A stretch of DNA of 64,000 nt from Phlegmacium glaucopus. Taxonomy: Eukaryota; Basidiomycota; Agaricomycetes; Agaricales; Cortinariaceae. The position numbers and the translations under genes are program-made. This document shows positions 1 through 10,737 of this stretch, in pieces. The first letter of the stretch is position 1. Every line of letters begins with the position of its first letter. Location of the stretch: contig MU130378.1 in NCBI GenBank assembly GCA_015039465.1, forward strand, positions 376,570-440,569, in the 5' to 3' direction. Below the pieces are notes generated by a model that made no database searches, had not been told where the DNA came from, and was given only the letters and a program-made list of their open reading frames with translations.

Positions 1-476
1 TCTGCCGTGCGGAATCCGGATAATCTTTGGGACAAAATCTGTCTGAATTGGGGGGCCGATATCTATGAAATCATCTTTTTTCCATCAGACGGCACTTAAA
101 GCTCATGTACAATATCCGGCATGTTGATATCGATGGGCATCAGTCGCCACGCTCACAAGAACAATAAGACTAAATCATGAACTGAACCGACTTGCCTGCC
201 AACAAAGTAAGTTTCCTCAAAAAGAAACGGTTTCCGACCATTAAGCTGGCAAGGCTGACCGGGATGTTCAAGTGTCAGAAGGTGTCAGAAGCTTGATCTG
301 AAACGCAAACATCTCTTTCAACCTACCTTTAATAGCTTGCATTTCCTAGCCCTAGCTTGTCCTCAGCGGGAAGGTGACCGCGGTAACTAACGTTTTAAGG
401 ATCTAGCATTCAGGGCGAAGTTCAATATAGAGGCAAAGGCATACATTCATGCCGCAGGGTCGACATCCACAGAGAA
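1..476. other. gene-free left edge
   Basis: No open reading frame with recognisable protein content, RNA gene or clear repeat was found on either strand. It may be flanking or UTR sequence of a gene lying outside the window. Confidence 0.5.
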
Positions 477-484
477 ACGGTTCT
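477..484. repeat. target-site duplication, left copy (ACGGTTCT)
   Basis: Identical to the 8 bases at 769-776 immediately outside the other end of the MITE. Confidence 0.85.
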
Positions 485-768
485 AGGACCCCCGAATATC
501 CTGACAAATGTCTGATCCTCGCACCCAAAAGGCGCCGCAGGCGGAGTGGAGGCGAAATACACAAAATGCGGCCTCAGGAGCCGTTTTTTGTGTCCGGATA
601 AAAATTGTGGTTTTCGGGCATTTTCCGGATAAAAATTGGCTTCTTTGACTTGAATTTTTTTTGGAAAATGGTTCCCAATCTCTGAATCGATGCATAGTTA
701 GAAGAAAAAGCCGTGGGAATTTTTCGCCCACCAAAGATCAGGCATCTGGCCGAGTATTCGGGGGTCCT
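485..768. mobile_element. hAT-like MITE (284 bp, non-autonomous)
   Basis: The element starts AGGACCCCCGAATA and ends with the exact inverse, TATTCGGGGGTCCT. The inverted similarity continues imperfectly for about 35 bp inward. It is flanked by a perfect 8-bp direct repeat, ACGGTTCT, at 477-484 and 769-776. An 8-bp target-site duplication with short terminal inverted repeats is the signature of hAT-superfamily transposons. There is no transposase, so this is a miniature non-autonomous copy. Short reading frames inside it are incidental. The perfect duplication suggests a fairly recent insertion. Confidence 0.85.
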
Positions 769-776
769 ACGGTTCT
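769..776. repeat. target-site duplication, right copy (ACGGTTCT)
   Basis: Identical to 477-484. The pair exactly brackets the 284-bp element. Confidence 0.85.
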
Positions 777-1246
777 GCATAGTGTGTGAGAAATCTGGGG
801 TTGTCATGCGTTATTCGTTTCGTTGATGGTGAATTAATTAAATGATTTATGAGCGACTTTTGTTACGGCTACATCTTTGGTGGGGAAATCATGAACGGAA
901 GGCAATGGGTATCATCCGTCACTCAGGCTGAGCTCGGAGTCATTTCCCCGTTCACATCGCAGAGTTTTGGTTCCAGGTTTGACGGCCATGAGTTGGAACC
1001 CTGGTTCTGAGTTGAAGGCCTGATAAAACTACATTTCTATTAAGCAATTGTCGCCGAGGTGTAGACTCGAACGACCATACAAGAGAGCCAACGACAAAGA
1101 AGATCAGCCGACTGTACGAAAGTAAAGTAATGGCCAAATATGGAATACTCAGTAGCGCTTAGCGCTCCACATTCAACGTTCAACGTTCACACTGACCTTC
1201 TATTGAATTTTGAACCACTCTCACTCAAGACAGAGATCAAAGGAGA
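777..1246. other. intergenic, upstream of the Mtc1-like gene
   Basis: No supported gene. The last 100 bases hold a short direct repeat (AACGTTCAACGTTCA near 1174) and probably the promoter and 5' leader of the gene starting at 1247. A minus-strand frame across 952-1137 resembles no known protein. Confidence 0.4.
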
Positions 1247-2709
1247 ATGACATCCAAGAAATCAAAGCAGGAAGAAGCCCTACAGTTCCTTGATGACCTT
1301 GACTCGTTCGCGCCACCAACCGAGGCTAGACCAACAAACAAGACAGCTCTGCCTGTCTCAAGTAACGAGGGCGAAGCAGCGGAAGTCCTCGCCTTCCTCG
1401 ACGAGATCACTCAGAAGAGCACGGAATCACCTGCTAGGTCGGCTGCTGCTGCTGCTCATATCTCACGTTCTGGCACTCCAACTTTGAGGAAAAGCACCGA
1501 GCGTGTCCGTCTTGGCGGAGGGCCTTCGCTTCTCCCTTCAGCATCTTCTTCAACTAGCTCTTTGAATAGGACTCTGAGCAGTGATAGCACAAGGGGGAAG
1601 GAGAAGGCTGACCTACAGCAGACTGCCTCTGGTCAGAACCAGAATCAGTCAGGTTCCAATGCTTGGGGTTGGGGTTCTGTATGGTCGACAGCATCTGCTG
1701 CAATTCAGCAGGCGAAAACCGTGGTGGATGAACAAGTCAAACATCTACCAAAGAATGAACAAGCTCGAAAATGGGGGGAAAATGTGTTTGAGTATGCGAA
1801 AACTGCACAGCTAGACAAGCTTGGTGCGTTACTGATCCTTTTGACCTGGAGCATATCTAATAATGAGAATTTTGTTTTCTGTAGGTCAAGATTTTAAGCG
1901 TGTTGGTCTTTCTACTTTGACTGACATTTTAAATGTTGTCGCACCACCTATCTCGGAACACGAGGTTATCCAGGTGTGGTTGAGCCATGACATGCAAGGC
2001 TATGAAGGAGTCGAATCTCTAGCCTATCGGGCTCTTGCTCGGGTCTGTTTCTCTTGTTTTGAACGTTATGTATGCCTTATTTTTCTCAGATTCTCGAACA
2101 AGTCGAAGGGGGTGATTTAGTTGTCAACAGAGGGAATGAAAGTCGACCGAAGGAAGGTGCAAGCGATCATCGAGATCTCAATGTTGTTGATAGTTACGAC
2201 GCAGCCTTGAAGGTCTCTCAGGCATGCCTTGTTTTTTTCTTTGCTTCCGCAATACCTCTAATTTTGACTAGGTGAACATCGAAGATGTGATCAAGAGGAA
2301 CATCAAAACTACCGAGACTGTCAAGAACCCCGATAATGCAACAACCTACTCAAATGTGTATCTCCGAATTCAACCTTACTCTTCTTCTTACGCTCAACCG
2401 CCTTCATTCTCTGACGTATCCTCAGAGGTCCAACAGCAGCTCCAATTCCTCATATATTTTTTCGATCCAGTTCACAAACTCGCGCATACCACTGTAACTC
2501 AAGCAGTTCCTATGAAATGGCTTGCCCTCTGGGATGAATATGATTGGGTAGAAGACCTCATTGCTGACTCTCTAAGGGTCGGCGTGGAAGTCATTGGGCA
2601 GGAATATGTAGTAGCTCGAATGGGGTGGGGTGCCAAAGAAGAGCATTCGAAAGAAATTTCGACTAACGTCGATCCTGGAGAGAAGGAAGACAGAACTGAA
2701 AGCTCATGA
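1247..2709 (+). CDS. MTC1: Maintenance of telomere capping protein 1 (Mtc1) family
   Basis: Four exons (1247-1823, 1885-2042, 2090-2212, 2272-2709) join cleanly into 431 residues. The N-terminus has the family hallmark of a basic start followed by an acidic repeat, KQEEALQFLDDLDSF, and a second copy, AEVLAFLDEI, about 35 residues on. A Ser-rich linker follows, then the conserved aromatic segment around NAWGWGSVWSTASAAIQQA. The folded C-terminal half ends in a predicted soluble domain and an acidic tail. Yeast Mtc1 was named for a genetic interaction with cdc13 and is found with ER/COPI vesicles; its molecular function is unknown. The start is the first ATG, just after a purine-rich leader. 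A TCAAAT microsatellite follows the stop. Confidence 0.75.
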
Positions 2710-2715
2710 CAATCG

Positions 2716-2741
2716 TCAAATTCAAATTCAAATTCAAATTC
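2716..2741. repeat. TCAAAT hexanucleotide microsatellite
   Basis: About four tandem copies of TCAAAT directly after the Mtc1 stop codon, so probably in its 3' UTR. Confidence 0.8.
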
Positions 2742-2915
2742 CTACCATCCTTTACGACATATCAGCATATACTTCTACCTTTTCGCAGCCCCCTTTTCGC
2801 GGCTTCTGGATGTACATACTCATGATCACAGGCTTTTACAAGTCTCATACGGCGATGTCTGAATAATCATTACATTTGCCGGTTTATAATGAAAGTTAGT
2901 TAAATCAGCTGCAAT

Positions 2916-4039
2916 CTATTTCTTCACTTCCTCTGGCTTGGGTGGTGGCAGAGGTTTTAAGTCTTCAGGTCTGCGACCTTTTGTTCCATCACCGACTTGC
3001 TCCCATGGAGACAGACTCTCGAAATTGCTATTGACGCCAATATGAATTATATGAAGTCTGAAAACGCTTCACGACCTACCGGAATGCCTGAGTGAGTTGC
3101 AGGGGTTCATAGACGACGCGCTTGCGTTCTTCGTCGTATCGGACTTCCGTATAGCCCTAAGAATTTAGGTCAGAAAAAAAAACCCCAGACGTATCTATGA
3201 TCTTACAGTCAGAGGGAAGTCTTTACGCAGAGGGTGACCCTCAAAACCTTGGATGCGATGAGATGTGCAGAACAGAATTGTGGAAAGCTGATCATACCAT
3301 AATCCGTTAAAATCCGACGCCTAAAACAGATGTCAGGAGGAGTAAGAAAAGAATTTTAGCAAGGTCATACAGGTCTGGGTGGTTCTCGAAGAAAATGCCG
3401 AATAGATCCCAAGCTTCTCGCTCATACCTGCGGAAGTGTCAGTGTATTTCGAACCCCCTAGAGCAGCAAAAAAAAAGGTGTACCAGTCTGCTCCTCTGAA
3501 CACCTCTACTGCACTTGGTACAGGATCTGCCTCTCCAGCATAGGTCTTCACCCGGATTCTGCCAGCATGTTTAATGCTAAGAAGATGATACACTACTTCA
3601 AATCTTTTCTCGCGTTCGGGGAAGTCAACTCCGCTAATATCCATAAGTCCTTTGAATTGGCACTGTGCGTGGTCGCGCAGGAAAGTAAGGACAGGAACGA
3701 CGGCCGAAGGTGCGATATATAAAGTTAATTCGTCTTTGAGGACAGAGAATTGTTGGATGAATTTAGGAAGACATTGAGTCAAATAGGATCCATAGGTGTG
3801 GAGCGCTTCCGTTGTTTCTGAATAGAAAGTAGCGGCGGGGTTGGGCGATGTAGGCTCTGTGAAAGGGGGTGCGGAGGTTGCTATATGACTTCCTATCAGA
3901 GGTGTTCACTTTTTGATTCGGAATACTAACCTCGGGCTGCCGCAGATGAATGTATGCAACGCCTGATATAAGCTGCAGAACGAGGTGCAGTAAGGCTTCT
4001 TAGAACACCTGTTGTTCTTAGGCCAGCACGAAATGACAT
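2916..4039 (-). CDS. NADH:ubiquinone oxidoreductase 30 kDa subunit (complex I, NDUFS3)
   Basis: Core subunit of mitochondrial complex I, in the hydrophilic peripheral arm. The first exon encodes a mitochondrial presequence rich in Arg, Ser and Ala without acids (MSFRAGLRTTGVLRSL). A 38-nt intron leads into the mature protein. The NDUFS3/NuoC signature is readable across exons: LMDISGVDFPEREKRFEVVY, then RGADW, then YEREAWDLFGIFFENHPDL, then GFEGHPLR. The protein ends in a Pro/Lys-rich tail, LPPPKPEEVKK. At least five exons. The gene converges on the Mtc1-like gene (207 bp between stops) and is divergent from the splicing factor at 4123, with only 83 bp between start codons, so the two probably share a promoter. 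Homologues are close to invariant in the signature region, so identity is secure; some internal splice sites are inferred. Confidence 0.93.
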
Positions 4040-4122
4040 TCTGGAGACCGCGTTGGGAATTTAGAAATGAGTTGTGACTCGGGTTTTGCCGGTTTACTGA
4101 ACTCTCTTTACTTTCATTTCTG

Positions 4123-4910
4123 ATGTCGGTCGAAATCTTTGACTCTCTACCATATTATGATGATGATTTGCAAAAATATCCACATCTCAAACAAAAGGTT
4201 GAACAGGAATTAGCCAGGGAACTTCAATCACCTGAAACGCTTCATCCTCGTCTTGCCCCTGCTCTTGAACTCTTCACTGTTCGTGAGCAACTCTCTTCAT
4301 GCAAATATATCAACTGTACTAATAAAATTCTAGAATGATCCTCTTCTGAAAGCCGAACTGCAACGAGCAGCTTCAAATCAGCCTTTTCCATCCCTGGATT
4401 CATTGCGTTACTCACTTCCCGCCCCCACATCGACGCCTGGAACAGACGAAGAATGGAAGGCCGCGTTAGACAACGCGTACGCTCAACTTCAACACCAACG
4501 GATACGGTATGAGTTAAAATCTCCTGTTTTAGTTGTTTTCACTAACTGATATTAGCCAGAATAATTTGTCGCTATTGCAAACATACGGCGCTAATGCTTG
4601 GCGGACACACAATTATCTATTGGAGGCAACAGTTAATCAGGTAGAAAAGGCCCTTGAAGAACTAAAAGATTTGACCGTAGAGGTTAACCGACAACGGAAA
4701 AATGATCAGGTACTTCTTTCTCTAAAAGTTCTTACTATGTTCAATCTTCAATAACAATTACAGGATCGACTTGGGAAGCAATTGACTACTTTGGAGACAC
4801 GCTGGACAGAGCTCATTTCAAGTGTCCTCCAAATTGAAATGGCCAATGTCGCTTTGGATGCAGAAATTGAGAAGTTGAATAAAAAAGAAGCCGAGCTGGC
4901 TGCACTTTGA
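4123..4910 (+). CDS. Pre-mRNA-splicing factor SPF27 / BCAS2 family (Cwf7)
   Basis: Component of the Prp19/NineTeen complex that activates the spliceosome. Four exons. The N-terminus MSVEIFDSLPYYDDDL, the middle segment LPAPTSTPGTDEEW and the stretch YGANAWRTHNYLLEATVNQV align with human BCAS2 (its LPAPSS and HGCNAWKVYNENL regions). The C-terminal half is a coiled coil that ends KLNKKEAELAAL. The first intron appears to use a GTTCGT donor at about 4279, because the nearby stronger-looking GTGAGC would shift the frame into a stop. The next gene starts less than 300 bp downstream on the same strand, so the two are tightly packed. Confidence 0.88.
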
Positions 4911-5061
4911 GTATAAATTGTGTAAAACTACAATCTATATTATCCCGGAAGACATACCGGCGTTGGAGCCACATTGGGTGCCGAAGGCCGAATTTGAAGC
5001 CGTAAGTGGCAGGTGTCTGAACTCTAAGAAATCGTATTCTCTTCGTTCCCTTCACTGGTGG

Positions 5062-5069
5062 TATATAAA
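5062..5069 (+). promoter_or_regulatory. probable TATA box of the 1,700-residue protein gene
   Basis: TATATAAA lies 128 bp upstream of the ATG at 5197, in the short gap after the splicing-factor gene. No ATG in this gap opens the downstream reading frame, which supports a 5' leader here. Confidence 0.45.
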
Positions 5070-5196
5070 GCCCCAGGTATGCTACTGCTATTTTTTTTAC
5101 AAAAAATTAACTCTCAATTCGTTGCTTTAATCTTTGTTTTATCTAGCTTATTACCGGGAAGACGTAAAAGAGACAGGCGTGTTGCGACGCGTCTAT

Positions 5197-8100
5197 ATGG
5201 CTCACACTACACAAGATACAGTGCTGTTACCGGTTTCATCTGGCAAAGAGGTGAGAGAGAAGGTGCTTGAGATTGAGGGGGCGGCGGTGGAGGTTGTGGA
5301 AATGAAGGATGTCGAAGATGGTTCATCGTCAACTCCTTCGGTGGCAGTCGCTGATCCACATGTAGAGAAGACGATTTCTCAGAACTCTTCAGATACTCAA
5401 GGACATGCCCCTCCACCTCGCCCCTCTCTCGTGCCATTAGGCTCAAGTAATCCTCAAGGCTCTGGGTTGACACCAACTGCACCTCACCCGAAAAAATTCA
5501 ATACGGTGAACATTACTAAGAAATTTCTTGAGAGAAACTCTTCCGCATCAACATCAACCACATCCTCCTCTAATTCCTCGGCCGCAAAGTCCGGAAGTCC
5601 AGTCGGTACGTACTCAGAATATTGGTACCTAATTTGCAATCCTCTGACGTTAACATCAATTTCCGTCGGCAGCAAGACCTGCTGCACAACCTGCCTCCTC
5701 ACACTCGAGACTGGTCACTACGAAGCTGACCGCAAATCCAGCTGTTTCGTCGGCAGCTGCGGGATGGTCAAGGCCATCATCCGTCACCCCTTCTCCAGCC
5801 ACGGCAACAAATTCTCCGAGCAGCACCTCACCTCTCCCAAGCACTACACCAATACAAACGTCGACAACTGCGGCACCGCAGCTACCTCATGTTGGAAAGG
5901 TTATTCAGCCTCAACCTCGAACTGCTGTTCCACAACCCAATACGCAACAGAAAGACTCTGGTAGCTCGAAGCCTGTATGGCGGAATGTTAGACCTCCAAA
6001 TGTACCACCCATACGATCAGACGCTCAGACCAGTGACTTCCCTACAGCCGCTGAAGTGGCTAATGGTATGTTGCTCTTGTTAAGATCCTTCAATATATTT
6101 GACCTCTCCCTTTGTAGGAAGCTCAACTGCACGAAAGCCGAGCAAAGCCGACGATGCAAAAGCCATTTTGGATACAGCCGCAAGACAACTCAGAGCTGAG
6201 GAAGCTGACGCTTTTCGTGGGCTTCATTTAGGTCCAAACATCCACCACTGGGACGAGGTTTGTTGGTTTTATTGATTTTTTTCTTTATTTTCTGTTCCCT
6301 AATAATCACATAGATGGAAGGAGATGATGACGATTTCCTCGGTGGTGTTATTGAATTTGGGGATGGTAGGCAGTACAAGATCGAGTCCAATGACTTACCC
6401 CAAGAGACTAGTTCTAGTTTGTTGTCTCACTCCATGGCTGAAGGAGACTTGGGGGATTCTTCATTATCGATCACTAAAGAAGACCGCTTTGTAGACGATT
6501 TCGACCGAAGTTGGCCAAGGTCCCGAAATTCACCCGCAGAAGTTGCAAGAGACTTTCCGCCTGCAGCAAGCCCTAATATTTCACCTGACATATCTCATCC
6601 TGCACAAGCACTACAAGATTCATCACGCGTACTTTTCAACGAACGCTCAAATCGATTGGAGCCTTATAGTCAATCCCATCGGACGGGCCAAGGTCCGTTT
6701 AATGGCAAACGGGCGGCTTATCAAGAGGCTTCAGGATCTGAACCTCGAGGCATGAGAGATGGGCCGCACAATGTTCAAGTGCTGCAAAAGACCATCGGAG
6801 GCGAGTTTGGTTCACGGAGTAGAAGATTTAGCGGAGGGAGTGCAGGATTTGGTTCTGGACCTTCTAATGGTTTTACTGACCGACACCGGGACAGAGACTA
6901 CCCCAATCGACGTGATGGACTTCCACCAAGTCCACGGCTATCGAGGGATCATCATCAAGCACAGACTGACTCAAGTGGAAGAGATTGGGATCTTGGCTCG
7001 GACAGAGGCAGAAGAACCACTATGGGCCCTCCGCCAATTCCTGCTCATGCTCAAAAGTATTCGCAGGAGGAGGGGCGTCAACTTCCACCTCACTTAAACC
7101 AGGCGCCAGCCAATGTTCATCCTCGACGCATTTCCTCTCGCGATTCGCGGCTCGCGGCTTCCGAGCCACCCTTATCAGCAGCATTACCGCCAAATTTGAC
7201 CCGTCTCCCGCCACAATCTCCGTCTGTGTCACATGCATCCTTGGTTCTTGTTTCTCCGATATCAGGTCAAAACATTGCTCTTCCTCTGAATGCCCCAGAA
7301 TTAGACGAAGCACGCAAAGATGTCATGCAGAGCGCCGCTGCTAGAGCCAAGCAAAGGAGACAACAGGAAGAAGAAGAGCGCGAGGCACAGAAAGAGCGTG
7401 CAAGAAAGAAAGCCGTTGAGTTAGAGGAGAAGATGAAAGCTGCCGAAACTGACAAAGCTAAGCAAAAAGAGGCAGAGGCAGCTGCGGCAAAGGTAAAACA
7501 ATTAAGCTATTTCAGAGGCTCAGAAAACAAACTGACCATTATTATTGAAGGAGAAAGAAGTCGTAGCCGTCATTGATGACGCTGTCACTGCTGTCAATAT
7601 AAAAGCACTTGAGGGGGGTCAATCCGATCCCGCTAGACCACCCCGTCGCCCACCCTCCTTGAAAGCTGTTCCCAGGCAACCAGTCATAGAGCCTTTTCGT
7701 TCCGCGGGCCCGCGACGTCCAAGCATGCTTTCTCCTCGCTCTGCACCACTGTCAGCATCAATCCCTCCGGTATCTGCGACGTCGCCTGCCTCTCAGATAG
7801 ACTCTTGGCGAGTTAAAAGCAACCCTCCGCCGCCGCAGGTCCATTCTCGACCATCTGCTACCCCAACTTTCATTGCGCCTCCACCTTCGGCACTTGACCA
7901 AGTTGAATCCATAGCTGATGGTGCTCAAGACGATCTTGAGGTTGTTGACTTCTCGGACATGGGGAAGTTTGTTGGAGCTGCTGAGGCAGTTGAAGATATT
8001 TCTGATCCTTCGCCAGCGGTCAAAATCAATGTAGGCGTTCTCTCGAGGCCGCCCAGACCGGTTGCTAGTGACTTTTTCGACGAACCATCTTTGTCGGGCA

Positions 8101-10584
8101 ATACTTCTAACAAGAGTGAATTCGGTGTTTGGAGGAAGGTGCCACAGGATTCGATAGCGCCATTAGATCTCAAGACCGATGTTGCCGAGCCTAGTGATGT
8201 TTCAAGCCAAACAATTCTTTTACAAGACAATGATAAGGGTAATGAAGATCAGAGTATCTTTTCCGACCGCTCTTTTTTTACGGATCTGACGTCGACGACT
8301 TCAATGACAAAAGAGCCTTTGAGCCACCTAGATCATGAGCACGGAGGGCAAACCATCAATGTGCCTTTGAATATTAATTCTCACCGGACCCCCCGTAGCC
8401 AACCATTTTACAAAGAGGCTGCTATGTCGGCCCTAGATGATGCTATGTCACGCATTAAAGGTGCTTTAGTTGGGATGCAGGTCAATGAGGTGCCAAAAGA
8501 TCTTTCTCAGACTGGACCATTGGACCAAGAATCTCGAGCTGCTTCGACTACCGCTCCTTCCCAGGCGCCTCCAAAAGAACGTTGGGTTCCTCCTGCACTT
8601 CGACCCCGTAACTTTGAACATGGTGATGAACCTCAGGAAGTGTTCCTTGTAACAGTCATTGAGCCACCAAGGCTAGTGCCCCCAACTGGTAGCTCACTTG
8701 TCGTGCGGTTTCCTTCCGTACCTCGGCTGCCAATGGAAGGGATCAGCAAGAGACAACTGCATTTGTTCTCGAAACCCTCGTATCAATTCCGGATGGATAA
8801 TTTGTCATTTGATCCACCAATCCACGATATGAGCCGCAGGGACTTGTCTGTCAACAGCATTCTGTTCCGCATACCTCAAACGGGCTTCAAAGGAAAACTT
8901 AGATATCGGGTAACCCTGCCTAGATCCAGAGGGCCCAAGGACCATATACCCGCTTCCAACCTCGGAAGACCGTCTGGTGTCGGTGCCTTTGGGCGTCCTA
9001 CTATCTCGGATGGTGCTACCACATGGAGAAAATCAGCTTCATCGCCGACGAAAGTTGAGGAAACCACGTCCCTTGCGACAGGTCTAAGCACGATGAGTCG
9101 CTCTCCACCACCTCAAAGTTCACCCGCGGAGGCTGGCTTGACATTGACGCCGAAATTGAACGAGGATCTTTCAACAAAAGCAGATGGCAACCATATTCCA
9201 GTTCGTGCTCGTTCTCAGCCTAAAATGCCTATTGGTTCTGCTGTGGCTTTTTATCGTGATTCTCGGATCGATGTCGTTGAAGCAGTCCCCAAGTCCCTGG
9301 TCAATTTTATTGTCGGGAGTGAATTGGAGGATTCCGAACAGATATCAGAGGAACTTATTCAAGGGGGAATGGACGCGCCAGCGTTTGCCGCAAGCTCAAA
9401 TGATGTAGAGGTAAACTCTCGGTCCAGCCAGCCAACCGTAAATGGGGTGACATCCTCGCCCTCGACTTCTTTAGAGCAGTCGCTTCCCTCTCTAGTTTCC
9501 AAGACCGAAAGTAAAAGTTCCGATGATTCAGTAAGAAGTCACTTGAACGTATAAGTTGACATTACTAACAATACTATACCAGACGGATCCAATACTGATA
9601 ACACCACCTCACCCTCACGCCGTTTCGTGGGCTCGATCATCCGTGAGTCTTCCTATCAAGGATTCGCCCGCAAGGGCCCCGGATCCGGAACACCTCAAAG
9701 CTGTTTGGTCCCAAACTTCTAATAAGGCAGGGTTACACCCGGTGAACTCCTTGGAAGGTATTGCTGACGACCTGACCGCTCTGCCGTTCACCCTGCAAGA
9801 TGTCAAATCTGAAGACGGAGAAACACCCCCACCATCCCTGCCGACAGCTCCTTCACGCATGTCTCTTCACGAAGTAACAAGAGCTTTCCAACAAGTACCA
9901 ACATCGACCTCGACCTCAACCCCACCGTCACATCGGACTGCTATTTCTCCACCTTTAACCAATGCTCCTGTTGCTCGTCCTACTTACTCGTATTCGCCTC
10001 TACCACAGAACAACATGCGGCCAGCATATGCGTCTTATCCGTCTCCTATGATGAATCATTCGCCAGCTCCCGCTATGTATCCTCATCCAATGGCACCCAG
10101 CCCTGTTCCAGGTCGAATGCCAGCGAATGGCCACACACCCCTTTACAGTCAACCAATGTGGGTGACAGTGACAGGTCCTACACCTCAAGGCCACGGTACT
10201 ATGATGAGAACCGTCGCATCCCCTTATCCTGGCCCAATGATGTACCCCTCTCCTGGATACGTCCCACAACCTCCGTTGTCAACCATAATCCCCACAGCAC
10301 CTCATACACAAAATGGTAGTCGCGGACGCGGCGGACCTGTAATGAGCCCTGGGATATCTCATGCCCATGCTCACTCTCCTGTAATGTATGGTGGAAGTCC
10401 CGTATTACTCCATGCCATGCAGGTGCCTCAAAATCATGGCTTTATGCCTATGCCAACTGGCCGAGGCCAGCCGCGGACGGAGAATGGACCAAGCCAGCAA
10501 CAGCATCACAATAACCACCATCCACCATCACATACCGGCTTCAATCCTGGTGCTAATACTTCCTTTGTAAGGCCTGCATGGTGA
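5197..10584 (+). CDS. large Ser/Pro-rich conserved fungal protein of unknown function
   Basis: Six exons (5197-5605, 5673-6065, 6118-6257, 6314-7492, 7551-9530, 9583-10584) give exactly 1,701 codons. I do not recognise a named domain. Most of the protein is low complexity and probably disordered. Islands that look conserved are FNTVNITKKFLERN (about residue 110), DFPTAAEVANG followed by an Ala-rich helix, and HHWDEMEGDDDDFLGGVIEF just across an exon junction. An Arg/Lys/Glu-rich coiled coil spans roughly residues 710-750. Further islands are KERWVPPALRPR, LEGIADDLTALPFTLQDVK and RMSLHEVTRAFQQVP. The C-terminus is Pro/Met/His-rich and ends SFVRPAW. This layout suggests a scaffold or RNA/chromatin-linked protein, but that is only inference. 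The coding-like frame continues upstream of 5197 without an ATG, so the start is the least certain part. Confidence 0.75.
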
Positions 10585-10737
10585 ACGACCGTTTGCCAAT
10601 CCTGTATGATTTTGTTAGCTTAGTTCTTATTTGTTTTCATACCGTATATGTTGTGACCGTATATGTTATATTAAACACATTTCTGCATTGGTTCTACCTT
10701 TAGCTGGAATCGAGGATATCTAATCTAGAGGCATATT

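Noticed and set aside
1055..1075. GTTCGAGTC, a tRNA B-box-like sequence on the minus strand
   Set aside because: No matching acceptor stem, T-arm pairing or A box around it.
7020..7313. Antisense frames across the large low-complexity gene
   Set aside because: Shadow of the coding strand in a repetitive, GC-balanced region.
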